DNA of 64,000 bases from Archangium gephyra (lineage in GTDB: Bacteria > Myxococcota > Myxococcia > Myxococcales > Myxococcaceae): contig NZ_CP011509.1 of the NCBI RefSeq assembly GCF_001027285.1, forward strand, positions 8,022,501 through 8,086,500, read 5' to 3'. A model generated the notes under the pieces. The model ran no database searches. It was not told the origin of the DNA and saw only the letters and a program-made list of their open reading frames with translations. Within the stretch, counting starts at the first letter, position 1, and every line of letters begins with the position of its first letter. This document shows, piece by piece, positions 1-9,494 of the stretch. Made by a program: the position numbers and the translations under genes.

Positions 1-831
1 CTTCGTCTGGCCTTCCGGCAGGCTCTCCGCGAGCTTGGAATGGAAGGACTCCATGCCCGCCACCGCGCCGGCCCACGAGGCGTGGGAGCGATGCTCCTGG
101 CCGTGCGAGGCGACGCACATGCCCGAGTAGAGGGCCCGGAGCTGCTCCACCGAGGTGGCCTTGCGGCGGGCCTCGTAGTTGTTGCCGAGCAGGAAGAAGG
201 CGGCGTGGATGCCCTGGGCGCGCAGCTGCTCGGCGAGCGCGTCCGTGCTACCGCCCTTGGGCGTGGGGCCATCATCGAAGGTGAGCAGGAAGCTCCGGTC
301 CGGCATCTCCAGGCCGAAGCGCTCGGAGGGCGACAGGGGGAGGATCTCGCTCGTCACCTTGGGGAAGAGCCCCGCCAGGCGGACCAGCTCGGCGACATAG
401 CCCTGGTGGAAGGGCTTCTGCTCGGCGTACCAGGGCGCCAGCTCCGCCGGCAGCTTCGCGAGGCCCGCCCGGGAGGTGGCGACCATCGCGTCCCAGTCCT
501 TGGGCACCGCGCCCTCGCAGAAGAGGGCCCCGGCGGCACACGTCTCCCGGGCCTTGGCGAAGTTGTCCACCACCACCTGCCGCATCCGCTCCTTCCACTT
601 CGCCAGCGACGCGGCGTCACCCGTGGCGTCGTTGCGGGCATCGGCGTCCGCCATGGCCTCGGTGAACACGGCGAGCTCCGCGCGGGAGGCCACGTCGAAG
701 GCCTGGGGAGTCTTCATGGGCCAGGGCCATTGGGAGCGCTCGGTGAGCGACACCTTCAGGCCCGCCTGGGCGGTGGGCACGAGCAGGACGGAACAGAGCA
801 GCGCGGTCAGGTAGCGGAACGGGCGGTACAT
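1..831 (-). CDS. Polysaccharide deacetylase family protein (3' end outside window)
   Basis: The reading frame starts at an ATG at 831 and runs off the left edge with 277 codons visible. The N-terminus (MYRPFRYLTALLCSVLLVP...AQA) is a signal peptide, so the product is exported. Residues 184-190 read TFDDGPT, the metal-binding motif 1 of the NodB-type deacetylase fold, and S242-H250 (SHGQEHRSH) fits the second metal-binding His motif. A domain of about 150 residues with no recognised family precedes the deacetylase part. The family removes N- or O-acetyl groups from cell-wall or extracellular polysaccharide; the substrate here cannot be told. It lies 120 bp downstream of the aminotransferase gene on the same strand, with no clear functional link. 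Confidence 0.85.
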   Translation of the reverse strand, partial: MYRPFRYLTALLCSVLLVPTAQAGLKVSLTERSQWPWPMKTPQAFDVASRAELAVFTEAMADADARNDATGDAASLAKWKERMRQVVVDNFAKARETCAAGALFCEGAVPKDWDAMVATSRAGLAKLPAELAPWYAEQKPFHQGYVAELVRLAGLFPKVTSEILPLSPSERFGLEMPDRSFLLTFDDGPTPKGGSTDALAEQLRAQGIHAAFFLLGNNYEARRKATSVEQLRALYSGMCVASHGQEHRSHASWAGAVAGMESFHSKLAESLPEGQTK

Positions 832-952
832 GGAATCCTCTCTCAGGTGACGGACGTGAAAAGCACGCTACGTGCCAGCCCCCGGGCAGAGGAAGCCCCC
901 CCCGAACGCGGCCGGACGGCCACGGGGCGCGGACCCCCGGCCACGAGGCCCG

Positions 953-2137
953 CTACGCCGCGCGCCTGTCCAGGATGCCCGAGCGGGCGATGCGCTCGAC
1001 GGCCTCGGCCAGCCGCGCCTCGCTCTGCACGAGGGCGATGCGCACGTGGCCCTCGCCCATGGCGCCGAAGCCACTGCCGGGCACCACGGTGACGCCGGCC
1101 TGCTCCAGCAGCTCCATGGCGAAGGCGAGGCTGGACTCGAAACCCGGCGGCACGGGTGCCCAGCAGAACATGGTGGCCCTGGGCTTGGGGACGGCCCAGC
1201 CCAGCCGGTTGAGCCCGTCCACCAGCACGTCCCGGCGGCGCTGGTAGGTGGCGGCCATGTCGGCCACGCACTGCTGCGGCCCGGTGAGGGCGGCGATCGC
1301 GGCGGCCTGGATGGGCCGGAAGAGCCCGTAGTCCAGGTGGGCCTTCACCTCCGCCAGCAGGCCGAGAAGCCGCGCGTTCCCCACGGCGTAGGCGATGCGC
1401 GCCCCGGCCAGGTTGTACGTCTTGGACAGGGAGTTGAACTCCAGGCCCACCTCCATCGCGCCCGGCGTCTCCAGGAAGCTGGGGGGCCGGTACCCGTCGA
1501 AGGACAGCTCGCTGTAGGCCGCGTCATGCAGGATGACCGTGCCGTAGCGGCGCGCGAAGGCGACCACCTGCTCGAAGAAGCCGGGCCGGACCACGGCGGC
1601 CAGCGGGTTGCTCGGGTAGTTGAGGACCAGGAGCCTGGCCCGTTGCTTGATGTTCTCGGGCAACGCCTCCAGGTCCGGGAGGTAGCCGTGCTCGGCCTTC
1701 AGGGGCACGGGATGGAGCTCCGCTCCGGCCAGGACGGGGCCCGCGGTGTAGATGGGGTAGCCGGGATCCGGCACCAGCACGAGGTCACCCGGGTCGGTGA
1801 TGGCCTGGGTGATGTGGGCCAGTCCCTCCTGCGAGCCGGTGAGCCCCAGCACCTCGGAGTCCGGGTGAAGCGTCACACCGAAGCGCCGCTGGTACCAGCC
1901 GGCCACCGCCTCGCGAAATGCGGGTAGGTCCCGCATCGGATAGCCGTAGTTGCCCGGATCCCGGATGGCCTGGGCCATGGCCTCGGTGATGTGCGGGGCG
2001 GGAGGCAGGTCCGGGCTGCCGATGGACAGGTTGATGACATCGGCTCCAGTCGCGAGCTTGCGCTTGCGCGCCTCGTCCATGGTGGTGAAGACGGCGGCGG
2101 CGAGCTTCTGGAGACGCTGGGGCTTGCTCATGGACAT
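953..2137 (-). CDS. PLP-dependent class I/II aminotransferase (LL-diaminopimelate aminotransferase-like)
   Basis: This 394-residue protein is a fold-type I aminotransferase. SLSKTYNLAGAR contains the Schiff-base lysine at about K239, Y127 lies in the PDPGYP substrate-pocket motif, and NYPSNP (173-178) is the usual cofactor-binding stretch. The sequence style resembles DapL/AlaC-like enzymes, which transaminate diaminopimelate or 2-oxo acids; the exact substrate is not assigned. I chose the ATG at 2137 (MSMSKP...) because it lies 2 bp after the stop of the upstream SMR-like gene, implying translational coupling; a second ATG at 2131 is also possible. The open frame continues upstream to 2416, but that part overlaps the SMR-like gene and has no family similarity. 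Confidence 0.9.
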   Translation of the reverse strand: MSMSKPQRLQKLAAAVFTTMDEARKRKLATGADVINLSIGSPDLPPAPHITEAMAQAIRDPGNYGYPMRDLPAFREAVAGWYQRRFGVTLHPDSEVLGLTGSQEGLAHITQAITDPGDLVLVPDPGYPIYTAGPVLAGAELHPVPLKAEHGYLPDLEALPENIKQRARLLVLNYPSNPLAAVVRPGFFEQVVAFARRYGTVILHDAAYSELSFDGYRPPSFLETPGAMEVGLEFNSLSKTYNLAGARIAYAVGNARLLGLLAEVKAHLDYGLFRPIQAAAIAALTGPQQCVADMAATYQRRRDVLVDGLNRLGWAVPKPRATMFCWAPVPPGFESSLAFAMELLEQAGVTVVPGSGFGAMGEGHVRIALVQSEARLAEAVERIARSGILDRRAA

Positions 2138-2139
2138 GG

Positions 2140-2460
2140 CTACCAGCGTAGCAGGGCCACCCCGGCGAGGATGAGCACGACGGCCAGGACCCGCGTGGAG
2201 GAGAAGCTCTCGTGGAAGAACGCGATGCTGAAGACGAGCGTCAGGGCCGCTTCCAGGCCCAGCACCGCGATGTACATGACGCCCAGCTCGCCCCGGCGCA
2301 TCGCGATGGCCAGGACGACGGCCCCCACCAGGAACAGGGCGAGGAAGGCCAGGGTCGGCAGCACCCGGGACGCCCCCTCCGAGAGTTTCATGAAGATCCC
2401 CCCGCCCGCGAAGCACACGGACGAGAGGACCAGCAACACCAGCTCTTTCCAGGACACCAT
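2140..2460 (-). CDS. SMR/EamA-like four-helix inner-membrane protein
   Basis: The 106-residue product (MVSWKELVLL...) has four hydrophobic helices and the size of small multidrug resistance proteins. The stretch IFMKLSEG matches the conserved MKxSEG region at the end of EmrE helix 1. In EmrE the essential proton/substrate glutamate lies 7 residues before the Met of that motif; here that position is Phe, so classical proton-coupled drug antiport by this Glu is not supported. It may instead be an SMR-like half transporter or a transport helper. Start ATG 2460; the frame is open further upstream (to 2523) but that part overlaps the kinase gene. It is followed 2 bp later by the aminotransferase gene, so the two probably form one transcript. 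Confidence 0.75.
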   Translation of the reverse strand: MVSWKELVLLVLSSVCFAGGGIFMKLSEGASRVLPTLAFLALFLVGAVVLAIAMRRGELGVMYIAVLGLEAALTLVFSIAFFHESFSSTRVLAVVLILAGVALLRW

Positions 2461-2482
2461 CAGAAGAACACCACTGTGGAAG

Positions 2483-4648
2483 TCAAACGAGCACGGGCAA
2501 CAGCAGGGAGAAGGTGGTGCCACGGCCGGGCTCGCTCTTCACCCTCATCTCCCCGCCCATCTTCTGGATGATGGACTGGCTGATGGACAGGCCGAGCCCC
2601 GTCCCCGCGCCCGCGGGCTTGGTGGTGAAGAAGGGCTCGAAGATGCGGGGCAGCACCTCGGGAGGAATCCCGTGGCCGGTGTCCGAGATGTCGATGCGCA
2701 CCCGCTCCCCTTCCACCGCCGTGCCCACCCGGAGGACATTGCGCTCCGTGCCACCGGACCGCATGGCCTGGGCCGCGTTGATGATCAGGTTGAGGAAGAC
2801 CTGGCTGAGCCGGCCCTCGCTGGCGGACACGGGCGGCAAGGACTCCGCGTAGTGCCGCTCCAGCCGGGCCGTGTGCTTCAGCTCGTTGTGGGCCATGCGC
2901 AACACCACATCCAGGCACGAGTGGATGTCCACCGGAGCCAGCTCCTCGCCCGCGGTATGCGAGAAGAACCGCATGTCGCGCACGATGTCCCGGATGCGCT
3001 GGCCTCCAACCAGGCACTCGGCCAGGACCTCCTTCACCTCGGAGAGCGTCTCCGCCAGACGTGACGGCAGCCCCGGGACCGTTGCCAGCTCCCGCTCCAG
3101 CTCGTCCCGCCACTCCTGGAGATAGGAGAGGTTGGAGAGCACATAGGACGTGGGGTTGTTGATCTCATGCGCGATGCCCGCCGCCAGCGCCCCCATCGCG
3201 ACGAGCCTGTCGTTCTGGATGTTCTGCTGCTCCAGCCGCCGCTTCTCGGTGAGATCATCCCCGACGATGAGCAGCCGCCGCGCCGTTCCCGACACCTGGA
3301 GCGAAGCGGCGATGCCGAGCGTCACACGCTCCCCCCCGGCCGAGCGCAGCCCCTGCTCCTCCAGCCGCACCGTGCCGCGCACGCGCAGATCCTTCAGCAT
3401 GCGCCGCAGGGGCCCGCGCTCGTCCTCGGGCGCGAGCGCCTCGAAGGACGTGCCGAGCAGCTGCTCGCGGGAGATGCCCAGCAGCCGCTCCGCCACCGGA
3501 TTGACCTCCAACACACTCCCGGCCGCGTCGAGCACGAAGACCACCTCGCGGGAGTGCTCCATCAGATGGAGGGTGCGCTCGTGGGCCTCGCGGACCTGCT
3601 CCTCCAGGTGGGCGGCGTGCCGCTCGATGAGTCCCTTGGTCTCCTGCAGCGTGGCCTCCTGGCGCCGGCGCTCGCTGATGTCCACGTAGATGCCGACCAG
3701 CCCCTTCACCGTCCCTTCCGAGTCCTTCAGGGGCACCTTGCTCGTCAGCACCCAGGACGCCTCGCCATCGGCACGATGGAGGGGCTCCTCGAAGGCGAGC
3801 CGGGAGACACCGGACTCCAGCACCTCGCGATCATCCCGGCGGTAGACGTCGGCATGCGGGCCCGCTCCGGGCAGATCCAGGTCCGTCCTGCCGATGATCT
3901 CCAGCGGAGAGGACACCCCCATGTCGCGGGCGAACTGCTGGTTGCAGCCCAGGAAGACGCTGTTGCGATCCTTCCAGAACACCGAGTGGGGAATGTGGGC
4001 GAGGATGCTGGTGAGCAGCTCCTGTTGATCCAACAGCTGGCGCTCGATGCGCTGGCGCTCGCGCATCTCCGCCTGGAGGAACGCGTTGAGCGAGCGCATG
4101 CGCTCCTGGGCCTGCTCCAGCTCGGTGTTGCGCTCCTGGAGCCGCCGCACCTGGGTGCGCGCGCGCAGCAGCAGCTCGAGCTGACGCTTGAGCCCGCTCA
4201 GGCCGCGGCGCTGGGACTCACTCCACCCGCGAGGACGCCGGTCCAGTACGCAGAGCATCCCGATGAAGGCGCCGTCCTCCGTCTGGAGGGGGACCCCCGC
4301 GTAGAAGCGGATGAACGACTCTCCCTGGACGAGCGGGTGGGTGGAGAAACGCTCGTCGGCGAGGACATCCTCGACGAGGAAGACGCCCTCGCGCTGGAGG
4401 GCCTGGGTGCAGAAGGAGGTGACACGCTCCGTCTCGCTCGGCCCATGCAGCCCCACGCTGGCCCGGAACCACTGCCGGTTCGGCTCCACCAGGCTGATGA
4501 GCGCGATGGGCGTGCCGCACGACACCGCGGCGAGCCGCACCAGTTCGTCGTAGTCGGGTTCCGGCGGCGTATCGAGGAGGAGGGAGCGATCGAGTGCCTG
4601 CGGGCGCCGCGCTTCGTCTCTCTTCAAGGCTGGAGCTGAGGTGTGCAT
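2483..4648 (-). CDS. GAF-PAS-PAS sensor histidine kinase
   Basis: A 721-residue cytoplasmic sensor kinase without membrane segments. An N-terminal GAF domain (about residues 35-165) is followed by a coiled coil, two PAS domains (about 205-335 and 355-470), a HisKA dimerisation helix with the phospho-acceptor in GIAHEINNP (His near residue 493), and an ATPase domain with an N-box (FLNLIINAAQAM), G1 box (DTGHGIPP) and GTGLGLSIS. It should autophosphorylate and pass phosphate to an unlinked response regulator; none is adjacent, as is common for myxobacterial orphan kinases. I take ATG 4648 (MHTSAPALKR) rather than the open extension to 4786, which is basic and low in similarity. Its 3' end overlaps the region upstream of the SMR-like gene start by a few tens of bases without sharing codons. 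Confidence 0.9.
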   Translation of the reverse strand: MHTSAPALKRDEARRPQALDRSLLLDTPPEPDYDELVRLAAVSCGTPIALISLVEPNRQWFRASVGLHGPSETERVTSFCTQALQREGVFLVEDVLADERFSTHPLVQGESFIRFYAGVPLQTEDGAFIGMLCVLDRRPRGWSESQRRGLSGLKRQLELLLRARTQVRRLQERNTELEQAQERMRSLNAFLQAEMRERQRIERQLLDQQELLTSILAHIPHSVFWKDRNSVFLGCNQQFARDMGVSSPLEIIGRTDLDLPGAGPHADVYRRDDREVLESGVSRLAFEEPLHRADGEASWVLTSKVPLKDSEGTVKGLVGIYVDISERRRQEATLQETKGLIERHAAHLEEQVREAHERTLHLMEHSREVVFVLDAAGSVLEVNPVAERLLGISREQLLGTSFEALAPEDERGPLRRMLKDLRVRGTVRLEEQGLRSAGGERVTLGIAASLQVSGTARRLLIVGDDLTEKRRLEQQNIQNDRLVAMGALAAGIAHEINNPTSYVLSNLSYLQEWRDELERELATVPGLPSRLAETLSEVKEVLAECLVGGQRIRDIVRDMRFFSHTAGEELAPVDIHSCLDVVLRMAHNELKHTARLERHYAESLPPVSASEGRLSQVFLNLIINAAQAMRSGGTERNVLRVGTAVEGERVRIDISDTGHGIPPEVLPRIFEPFFTTKPAGAGTGLGLSISQSIIQKMGGEMRVKSEPGRGTTFSLLLPVLV

Positions 4649-4925
4649 AGAGCGGGTCTCGAACAGTCGCGGCTCAGGAGTAGTCCCTGGCGTGAACAGT
4701 CCGCCACATTTCAAAGACACGCGTACGCGCCATGTAGGTCTCGGCACCCAAAGCGCGCAGCGGTCCTGGACAACCCGCAACCGCATCGCAACACGGATTG
4801 CCCACTATCTTTCACTTCGAGGGAAGTCGGGCCCTCGCTGCGAGTGGGTGACGAAGGTGGGCCGCCCAGGTGTTCGAGCGTGGGAAGTGGCATGATCTCC
4901 TCCGCGGCCCACCCGCCCATCACCT
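4649..4925. promoter_or_regulatory. Divergent intergenic region between the GAF/PAS kinase and the ATPase-kinase genes
   Basis: These 277 bp separate two divergently transcribed sensor-kinase genes and must hold both promoters. The stretch is visibly less GC-rich than the flanking genes. I found no convincing sigma-70 or sigma-54 core promoter and no perfect palindrome, so no site is assigned. Confidence 0.4.
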
Positions 4926-7900
4926 ATGAGAGTCCCACCCGGAGATCCCCTCCATCGCGGACCCGAGGAAGCCCTCGGCCCCTTCCGGTTGCCCCAGCGC
5001 CTCTACGGACGCGAGGCGCACGTCGCCGCGTTGCTGCGAGGCTTCGAGCGGGTCACCCGGGAATGCCAGTCGGAGCTCATCCTGGTCCGCGGCTACTCCG
5101 GCATCGGCAAGTCGTCGGTGGTGCACGCGCTGCAGGAGCCCGTGCTGCGGCGGCAGGGGTTCTTCCTGAGCGGGAAGTCCGAGCAGTTCCAGGGGGACAT
5201 CCCCTACGCCACCCTGGCGCAGGCCCTGGGCGGCCTGACGCAACAGCTCCTGGCGGGTCCGGACGAGCAGCTCGCCCGGTGGCGTGAGCGGCTGCGCGAG
5301 GCCTGGGGCGAGCAGGGCCAGGTCCTCGTGGACGTGGTGCCCCAATTGGAGCGCGTGGTGGGCCGGCAGCCCGCGGTCCCGGAGTTGCCACCCGGAGACG
5401 CGCTGTATCGCTTCCACCGGCTGTTCCAGAAGTTCCTCGGCGTGTTCGCCACACCCGAGCACCCGCTCGTCGTGTTCCTGGATGACCTGCAGTGGGCGGA
5501 TCTGGCCAGCCTCCGGCTCCTCCAGCACCTGCTCACCCATCCGGAGACACCGCCGCTGCTGCTGCTGGGCGTCTACCGCGACAACGAGGTGGGCCCCACC
5601 CACCCGCTGTCACTGATGCTGACGGAGCTGCGCAGGGCGAAGGTGCGGATGACGGACATCTGGCTCGAGCCGCTGAGCCCGGAGCACATCCAGCAGCTCA
5701 TCGCGGATTCGCTCCCGGGAGCGGGCGAGAGCACGGTGGGGCCGCTGTCGGCCGTGGCCCACGAGAAGACGGGCGGCAACCCCTTCTTCCTCACCCAGTT
5801 CATGTTGACGTTGCATCGTGATGGCCTGTTGACCCGGACCGCCGAGGGCGGGTGGCGGTGGGATGCCGCGGGTGTCCGGGCCCAGGACTACTCCGACAAC
5901 GTCGCCGACTTCATGGTGAGCCGGCTGCGCCAGCTGCCCGTGCGGACCCAGCACCTGCTGCAACTGGCCGCGTGCGTGGGCAACGTCTTCCCGCGCCAGC
6001 TGCTGGTCATCCTCTCCGGCGCGGAGCCGGGCGAGGTGGAGTCGGGACTCGAGGAGGCGATCCGCGAGGGCATGCTGGTGCGCAAGGGCCCCGAGCAGTG
6101 CCGCTTCCTCCATGATCGCATCCAGCAGGCGGCCCATGACCTCATCGCCGAGCCGGAGCGCAAGGCCGTCCACCTGCGCATCGGCCGCCTGCTGCTGGCG
6201 AGCCTGTCACCGGAGGAGCTCCGCGAGCAGCTCTTCGATGTGGTGAGGCAGCTCGACGCGGGCGTGGAGCTGATCGTCGACGCGAGCGAGCGCCACCGTG
6301 TCGCCCGGCTGAACGCCGAGGCGGGCTGGAAGGCCCGGGCCTCGACCGCGTTCCGCTCGGCCGCGGACTTCTTCGCGCTGGCCTTCTCGCTCCTTCCGGG
6401 CGAGCCCTGGCAGACGGATCCGGAGCTGGCCTTCAAGCTCCAGCTGGACCAGGCCCACAGTGAGTTCATGAGCGGCAACGCCACCGAGGCGCGCCGGCTG
6501 GTGGAGGTGCTGCGGCCCCGGGCCCGGGCGCGCGTGGACCTCGCGGCGGTCTACCGTCTGGAGAGCGAGCTGCTCCTCGCCGCCAATGAGATCCAGGGCG
6601 CCAAGACCTGTCTGCTGGAGGCCCTGACCTGGCTCGGCATGCCCCTGCCTCCCAACCCCTCGCGCAGGGAGGTGGTGACCGCCAACGACGAGGTGTGGGC
6701 CCTGCTGGGTGAGCGCTCCATCGAGCAACTCGTCGAGCTGCCGCTCATGACGGATCCCGACATGAAGGCGGTGATGGACGTGCTCGGCGCGCTGTTCACG
6801 CCGGCCATCTTCACGGACGAGAACCTGCTCATCCTCCACCTGTGCCGGATGGTGTCCCTGAGCCTCCAGTACGGCAATACCGAGGCCTCCGTGCATGGGT
6901 ACGGCTGGTACGGGCTGATGCAGGGGGCCATCTTCAACCGGTACCGGGAAGGCCATGCCTTCGGCGTGCTCGCGAGCGAGCTGGTGGAGCGCCACGGCTT
7001 CTCCGCCGCGCGGGGGCGGGCGCTGTACGCCCTGGAGCTGAACAGCTATTGGGTGCGCCCCCTCTCCTACGCGCTGGAGGTCGTCCGCGACGCCTTCCAA
7101 CAGGCGCTGCAGGGCGGGGACTTCCAGGTCGCCTGCTACTGCAGCAACCACATCGTCACGGACCGCCTCGTCCTGGGACACCCGCTGGAGGACGTGTACC
7201 AGGAGACCCTCACGCGGCTCGACTTCGCGCGCCAGTCCGGCTTCCAGGCCGCGCAGGACGTCATCATCCATTCCCAGCGCTACGTGCAGCAGCTGCGCGG
7301 GCTGTCGCGCTCGTTCGACACGATGAACGGCGACGGCTTCGACGAGGACGCCTTCGAGGCCAGCCTCACCGTGCACCACATGAGCACCATGCGGTGCTGG
7401 TACTGGATCCTCAAGATGCAGTCGCGCTTCATGTGCGGCGCCTACGGGCAGGCGCTGGAGGCGGGGGATCAGGCCGCGGAGCTCACCTGGTCCACGCTCG
7501 GCCACATCCAGCTCTTGAACTTCCACCTCTACCGGGCCCTGGCGCTGGCGGCCTGCTACCCGGTGGCGGCGCCCCAGGAGCAGCGGCAGTACCTCGACAC
7601 CATGTGGCAGCACCAGCAACAGCTGGCGGAGTGGGCGGGCCTGTGTCCCGACAGCTTCCGCGCCGCCGAGCGGATGGTCTCCGCGGAGCTCTCCCGCCTC
7701 ACGGGTGGCATGGAAGAGGCGCTCCGGGCCTACGAGGAGGCCATCCACTCCGCTCGCGCGCACGGCTTCATCCAGAACGTCGGCCTCGCCAACGAGCTGG
7801 CGGCGAGATTCTGGCGTGAGCGCCGGGTCCCCACCCTCGCCGACACCTATGCCCGGCATGCGCGCGAGGCCTATCTGAAGTGGGGGGCCCTGGGGAAGGT

Positions 7901-9365
7901 CCGTCACCTGGAGGCACTGTGGCCCCAGCTGGTGCCCCTGTCGGACCTTCAGGCTTCCCCCTCCGAGACGGAGGCGGTCCAACAGTTCGACGCGCTCGCC
8001 GTGGTGAGGGCCCAGCGGGCCATCTCCGGAGAGCTGGACCTCGAGCGGCTGGCGGCGACGCTGGTGCGCGTGGCCACCGAGCACGCGGGAGCCACCCAGG
8101 GCGCCCTGCTGCTCGTCAACGACGGCGGCCTCTCGGTCGCGGCGCTCCTGGAGGCCCGCGAGGAGGAGCTGCCCGGGAGCGTGATCTCCTACGTCGAGCG
8201 CACCCGGGAGCACGTGCTCATCGCGGACACCGCTCTGCCCCACCCCTTCTCGTCCGAGCTCGCCCTCGAGCGCGGCCAGCTCCGCTCGGTGCTCTGCCTG
8301 CCCCTGGTGCACCAGGAGGCGTTCCAGGGAGTGCTGTACCTGGGGAACACCCTCTCCGCCCACACCTTCACCCCGGCACGCCTGGCGTTGCTCGGGCAGC
8401 TGGTCGCCCAGGCCGCGACCTCGCTCGAGAATGCGCGGCGGCACGCCGGGGTCCAACGCGCCGAGGCCTCCCTGCGCAGTGCCCATGACGCGCTCGCGCA
8501 GCGCCTGGAGGAGCAGGCCTGGGAGCTCAAGCAGGCCCAGGCCCGGCTGGTGGACGCGGCGCGCGAGACGGGCACGGCCGAGGTGGCCGCCAACGTGCTC
8601 CACAACATGGGCAACGTCCTCACCAGCGCCGTCCTCAACGCCCAGATTCTGCGCGACAAGGTGGACAACTCCCGCATGGTCCGCCTCAAGCAGCTCACGG
8701 GCCTGCTCGAGCAGCACCAGGGAGATCTGGCCGGCTTCCTGACGAAGGATCCCCGAGGCCCCCAGTGGGTGAACTATCTCTCCGGTCTGGCCGAGGAGTT
8801 GCTGCGCGAGCACGCCTCCATGAAGGAGAGCGCGGGGAAGCTGAGGGAGCACCTGGAGCACATGCGCGCCATCCTCCAGGTACAGCAGGCCTATGCCCGC
8901 AACAGCCTCCTGCCCGAGGAGTGCGACCTCGCGCAGCTGGTCGAGGATGCGCTGAGCATCCAGCTGCCCGCGCTCCAGCGCCATGGCATCACCGTCACCC
9001 GGGAGCTTCGCGCGCAGCCCCGGGCGCGGCTGGACAAGCACCGGATGTTGCAGATCCTCATCAACCTCCTCACCAACGCCCGCAACGCCATGAGCGGGCT
9101 GCCCGAGACCCAGCGGCACCTGCGCGTGCGGCTCGACGCGGAGGGAGGCACGGCGCGCATCCAGGTGGTGGACAGCGGCAAGGGGATCGCCCCGGAGCAC
9201 CGCGAGCGGCTGTTCTCCCAAGGCTTCACCACCCGCGAGGATGGACAGGGCCTGGGGCTCTACTCGAGCAGCCTCGCGGCGAAGTCGCTGGGCGGGCGGC
9301 TCACCCTGGACAGCGAAGGCCCCGGCAAGGGCGCCACGGCCACGCTGGAGCTCCCCCTCGCGTAG
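4926..9365 (+). CDS. Giant AAA16-ATPase / GAF / histidine kinase signalling protein
   Basis: This 1479-residue protein starts with a STAND-like predicted ATPase: Walker A GYSGIGKS at residues 56-63 and Walker B VVFLDDLQWAD near 180. A long helical TPR-like middle follows (about 420-1030), then a GAF domain (about 1040-1190), a coiled coil, and a histidine-kinase module with the atypical H-box EVAANVLHNMGN (His near 1223) and an ATPase domain ending GQGLGLYSSS. The family often carries an N-terminal Ser/Thr kinase domain; here it is missing, and translation starts almost directly at the ATPase. The gene just downstream has a kinase-ATPase arrangement, so the pair may act together, but this is inference. 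No strong ribosome site precedes ATG 4926, so the start is only probable. Confidence 0.88.
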   Translation: MRVPPGDPLHRGPEEALGPFRLPQRLYGREAHVAALLRGFERVTRECQSELILVRGYSGIGKSSVVHALQEPVLRRQGFFLSGKSEQFQGDIPYATLAQALGGLTQQLLAGPDEQLARWRERLREAWGEQGQVLVDVVPQLERVVGRQPAVPELPPGDALYRFHRLFQKFLGVFATPEHPLVVFLDDLQWADLASLRLLQHLLTHPETPPLLLLGVYRDNEVGPTHPLSLMLTELRRAKVRMTDIWLEPLSPEHIQQLIADSLPGAGESTVGPLSAVAHEKTGGNPFFLTQFMLTLHRDGLLTRTAEGGWRWDAAGVRAQDYSDNVADFMVSRLRQLPVRTQHLLQLAACVGNVFPRQLLVILSGAEPGEVESGLEEAIREGMLVRKGPEQCRFLHDRIQQAAHDLIAEPERKAVHLRIGRLLLASLSPEELREQLFDVVRQLDAGVELIVDASERHRVARLNAEAGWKARASTAFRSAADFFALAFSLLPGEPWQTDPELAFKLQLDQAHSEFMSGNATEARRLVEVLRPRARARVDLAAVYRLESELLLAANEIQGAKTCLLEALTWLGMPLPPNPSRREVVTANDEVWALLGERSIEQLVELPLMTDPDMKAVMDVLGALFTPAIFTDENLLILHLCRMVSLSLQYGNTEASVHGYGWYGLMQGAIFNRYREGHAFGVLASELVERHGFSAARGRALYALELNSYWVRPLSYALEVVRDAFQQALQGGDFQVACYCSNHIVTDRLVLGHPLEDVYQETLTRLDFARQSGFQAAQDVIIHSQRYVQQLRGLSRSFDTMNGDGFDEDAFEASLTVHHMSTMRCWYWILKMQSRFMCGAYGQALEAGDQAAELTWSTLGHIQLLNFHLYRALALAACYPVAAPQEQRQYLDTMWQHQQQLAEWAGLCPDSFRAAERMVSAELSRLTGGMEEALRAYEEAIHSARAHGFIQNVGLANELAARFWRERRVPTLADTYARHAREAYLKWGALGKVRHLEALWPQLVPLSDLQASPSETEAVQQFDALAVVRAQRAISGELDLERLAATLVRVATEHAGATQGALLLVNDGGLSVAALLEAREEELPGSVISYVERTREHVLIADTALPHPFSSELALERGQLRSVLCLPLVHQEAFQGVLYLGNTLSAHTFTPARLALLGQLVAQAATSLENARRHAGVQRAEASLRSAHDALAQRLEEQAWELKQAQARLVDAARETGTAEVAANVLHNMGNVLTSAVLNAQILRDKVDNSRMVRLKQLTGLLEQHQGDLAGFLTKDPRGPQWVNYLSGLAEELLREHASMKESAGKLREHLEHMRAILQVQQAYARNSLLPEECDLAQLVEDALSIQLPALQRHGITVTRELRAQPRARLDKHRMLQILINLLTNARNAMSGLPETQRHLRVRLDAEGGTARIQVVDSGKGIAPEHRERLFSQGFTTREDGQGLGLYSSSLAAKSLGGRLTLDSEGPGKGATATLELPLA

Positions 9366-9494
9366 CGGGCAGTGAGGCGCGAGGAGGCAAGGGAGCGCTC
9401 GCGCGGTAGGCGGGCGCATCACAAACGCCGCATCTCTATTCCATCCAGAGGTGAGCGGGGAATCCGTCAGGAGCGCGAGCAACTGGGGCTGCCC

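Noticed and set aside
6207-9482. Very long open frame on the minus strand (about 1,090 codons) and similar long antisense frames at 51229-53844 and 2212-3064.
   Set aside because: They are antisense shadows of clear coding sequences in high-GC DNA; their translations are Arg/Gly/His-rich with no domains.
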